NCBI GenBank assembly: GCA_007922225.1
Contig: ML679956.1
Coordinates: forward strand, 21,144,689 to 21,208,688
Origin: Emydura subglobosa
Taxonomy: Eukaryota > Chordata > Testudines > Chelidae
Reading direction: 5' to 3'
DNA: 64,000 nucleotides
Part shown: one piece after another, positions 61,311 through 64,000 of the stretch
How positions within the stretch are numbered: the stretch's first letter is position 1
How the letters are laid out: each line of letters opens with the position of its first letter
Position numbers and translations under genes: made by a program
Notes under the pieces: generated by a model
What the model was told of the DNA's origin: nothing
Database searches by the model: none
What the model saw: only the letters and a program-made list of their open reading frames with translations

Positions 61311-64000
61311 TCTAATCATGTCCCAGAAAAAAAATTGCAAAGACAAAGATGTATTCTGTAACTCATATGCCATATCTTTCCACATGCATCTCGGACACTT
61401 CATGCAGCTCTCAGTTCAACGCCTGGGAGCTAGTTTTGCTTCTGCTTATAGCAGTTTAAAGCAAAATGTCCTCTGAAACTTACACTGAACTTGTTCTGTG
61501 GGTTAGTGAGGTTGCTTCCATTGGAAGGACCATTCCTGTAATTTGTTTTCCTGACAATTATATTTCTGAACTGAAGTACCACTGGAACTTCTAAACGTTA
61601 GAAACAAATTATTTATGAAGCCGTTAGTGCAACCAGGAAGAGAATCATAACTACTAAGTTTAGGCTAACACTAGAGATGGGTTTCAGATAAAAACTTGAA
61701 TCCAAGCACCCTAAATTTTGTAGTGACTCAAAATCCAAACCTAAACCTGAATTCAAATTTCATAATAGTTTCTCTCCATCATATGCCATACTGGAACCTT
61801 AGATCAAAAGACTGAAAAAATTGCTGGGCATTCAAACGCCAGCCTTGAACTTTGTATCCAGATTTTGCAGCTTGAGTCTGCATCTTGCCAGCATTATAAG
61901 GCATAAAATAAAATATTACTGAATGATTACAAAATACTAGCCCCAACATTTTACATCAAACACAGAGGGAAAGTAAACCAAGAAAAGATACCACATTTTC
62001 ACAAACACGATGTCCTCTGATAGTCATGCTATAGCTGGAGTGCTCATTATGAAGCTTTTAAATAAGTGCTGAAAGGACAGTCTAATCTGTATTGTGAACT
62101 CAAAACTGCGCTTGAAACTGCTCTAAAGGTAGCAAATCAAGCCTGCCTGGAGGATATGTCAAACCTGTCAATTAGAGCAGTCAGGCATGCTGCAGTTTTT
62201 AGGTTTATAAATTACAGAATAATCGGACATTCATTTTTTTTGCTAATGTGTCTCAAGGCTTTCTGTTTCTTCTAAACCAACCCACAAAAATAAATACTTA
62301 GAGGGAACAGTGCAATGTTCTAAGATTGGCAAGCACAGCCACATTACTGATTACACCCAAGGTGCTACTGAGTCCCCTCATTGGTTACAGAAAGATCATT
62401 AGGGCCAAGAGATGGAGGTCAACAATTTTTCCCCCTTATTTCTTGTCATCTACCAGATACAGCAGGACAGAGAAGCCACAGGATTTCCCTTTTTCATTTT
62501 AACATTTTACAAGCCTGTTCTCACATTTATGAAAGTCAGACAACTTTGTACAACTTTGTTTGCACACTTGCATGGACCAAATTTAGAGCTGATGTGAATA
62601 GGTAACAGGTCAAGTAGGTGAATGCAGTGGAGTTGTGCCTGCTCACACCAGGCTTAAATTTGGCCCTGTTTGTCTAATAAGGCTATTAACTGTGCACATA
62701 ACACTTCTGTTGACTAAATCAGGAACCAAACAAAAGTGTCTGAGTGCAGAAGTTAGCCTAAGAATTTGACTACTGGTTTGTTTCCCAGGACTATATGAAT
62801 ACAGGACCACATCAATGCAAAAATTGATGTTGAGTGCAATAACTACATGGCTCAGACAAATTTTGGTGGACAAGTTCATTAATTCAGCACTCCTACTGTC
62901 TGATTAAAATGTCTTATCTTGAAGAATATAGACTGTCATCCATTAGCTAGAAAGAGCGTATTTTATCTAAAAGGTTTATTAAAATAAACAGGCATGCATA
63001 CTACAACCATTTAATTAAAGCCAGGTCTGGTGCATGCCTTTGAGAATGTTAGTGCTCAACAGTTAAGTAGTGGATTCCTATTTCATGTTGTACTGAGATT
63101 TGCAGTTGAAGCAGTGATATAAAGAAGTTATTCACCTAACTGCAGTGATGAAGATATTTTCTATCCTTTTCATTAGTAGGAAATATTTTATATATTCAAA
63201 TATGAAGTTAGCAGGTTCAAATGGGTATATTTCTGTTTTTGCAGATGGAAATTACTGCAGGTACCCACATTTCAAAATACATCCCCATGACATTACATGT
63301 TGGTTTTTGCAGGATAGCTAACCCAGTTCAAAACTACCCCATATTTTCTGCCTATGCCTGAGCGTAACATTTTAGCTCTACAATTCTAAAACACAAGCAA
63401 ATTAAAGGACTGTAATACATTACAATAACAGTTTTTCCTACTATACTATCCTGATTGAGAACATCTCTTCACATTAGTGACCAGGACTTTAGATTTTCTG
63501 GGGCAGTTCTATCTCAGGTTTTAAAGTAACCTCACTGCCTGTTAGAATAAAGTTCCCAAAGTTCTGACCTATGCTACACAACTCCTTATGCAGGATACGC
63601 AAAAGGGCCATCTGAGCAACATAACTTGTTCTTCATTACCAATGACAAATGCTGGATTAGGGATTATACAGCTACCCAAGAGCCAACCCCTTTTCAGAGC
63701 AAAACACTCAGACTTCTTCCAGCCCAATCACGTTGCCGCATAAAGCAACTGAATTCAGGGGGCACACTACTCTCTGTACCTGCTAGTCATGACATATTAA
63801 TGGGATTTGTCAGAAATATGAAGTAGAAGCTAATCCCTGAACCATCATGCACGGAAAGATGCAAGCCTGGTACCAGATGGATAGCCACAAAATAAACAAA
63901 TGACCCTGCTTAAGGACACATTGAAGAACGAGAAGTGTCACAATGAGAAGACCTGGAGAAATCTACTGGATTTTTAATAGTATGTTTTGAAGCTTTACAA

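Overview
This window reads as non-coding-rich vertebrate nuclear DNA, most likely from a turtle or another non-avian reptile. The evidence is the repeat content: abundant CR1 LINEs, a broken L1, hAT-type DNA transposons, gypsy-type LTR elements, a MIR-like tRNA-derived SINE, and many short palindromic MITE-like repeats. This mixture is familiar from turtle genomes; the species itself cannot be read from the sequence.

The only host gene I can support is KCNH8 (Kv12.1/ELK1, a voltage-gated potassium channel), on the minus strand. Two consecutive coding exons are visible. One (41979 down to 41848) encodes the end of the N-terminal PAS domain. The next (5053 down to 4926) encodes the linker before the membrane domain. 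Splice sites and codon phase match between them, so almost the whole window is intron: a 36.8-kb intron between these exons, plus parts of the flanking introns at both ends. No complete gene, RNA gene, CRISPR array or microbial feature is present.

The introns are filled with transposon debris in layers. From left to right: a CR1-type fragment and SINE (0.4-1.3 kb); a palindromic MITE and minus-strand CR1 (2.1-2.7 kb); a second MITE region (3.7-4.0 kb); a long plus-strand CR1 (10.4-12.9 kb); a minus-strand L1 (14.3-24 kb) split by a solo LTR and two unrelated broken hAT transposase genes; a SINE-tailed repeat interrupted by a hAT MITE (24.6-26 kb); a repeat with opposed tRNA-like modules (29.5-30.7 kb, second copy at 60.8-61.1 kb); LTR-like remnants (28.5-29.4 and 37.7-39.2 kb); and a composite at 52-57.6 kb. 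In that composite a CR1 is interrupted by a 1.19-kb GC-rich LTR-like unit with perfect target-site duplications, and then by a decayed gypsy element whose integrase lies before its RT/RNase H part.

No obviously new functional system is visible. The items most worth a second look are the gypsy domain order, the GC-rich unit with a 207-codon repetitive ORF, and the repeat family carrying head-to-head tRNA-like promoters.
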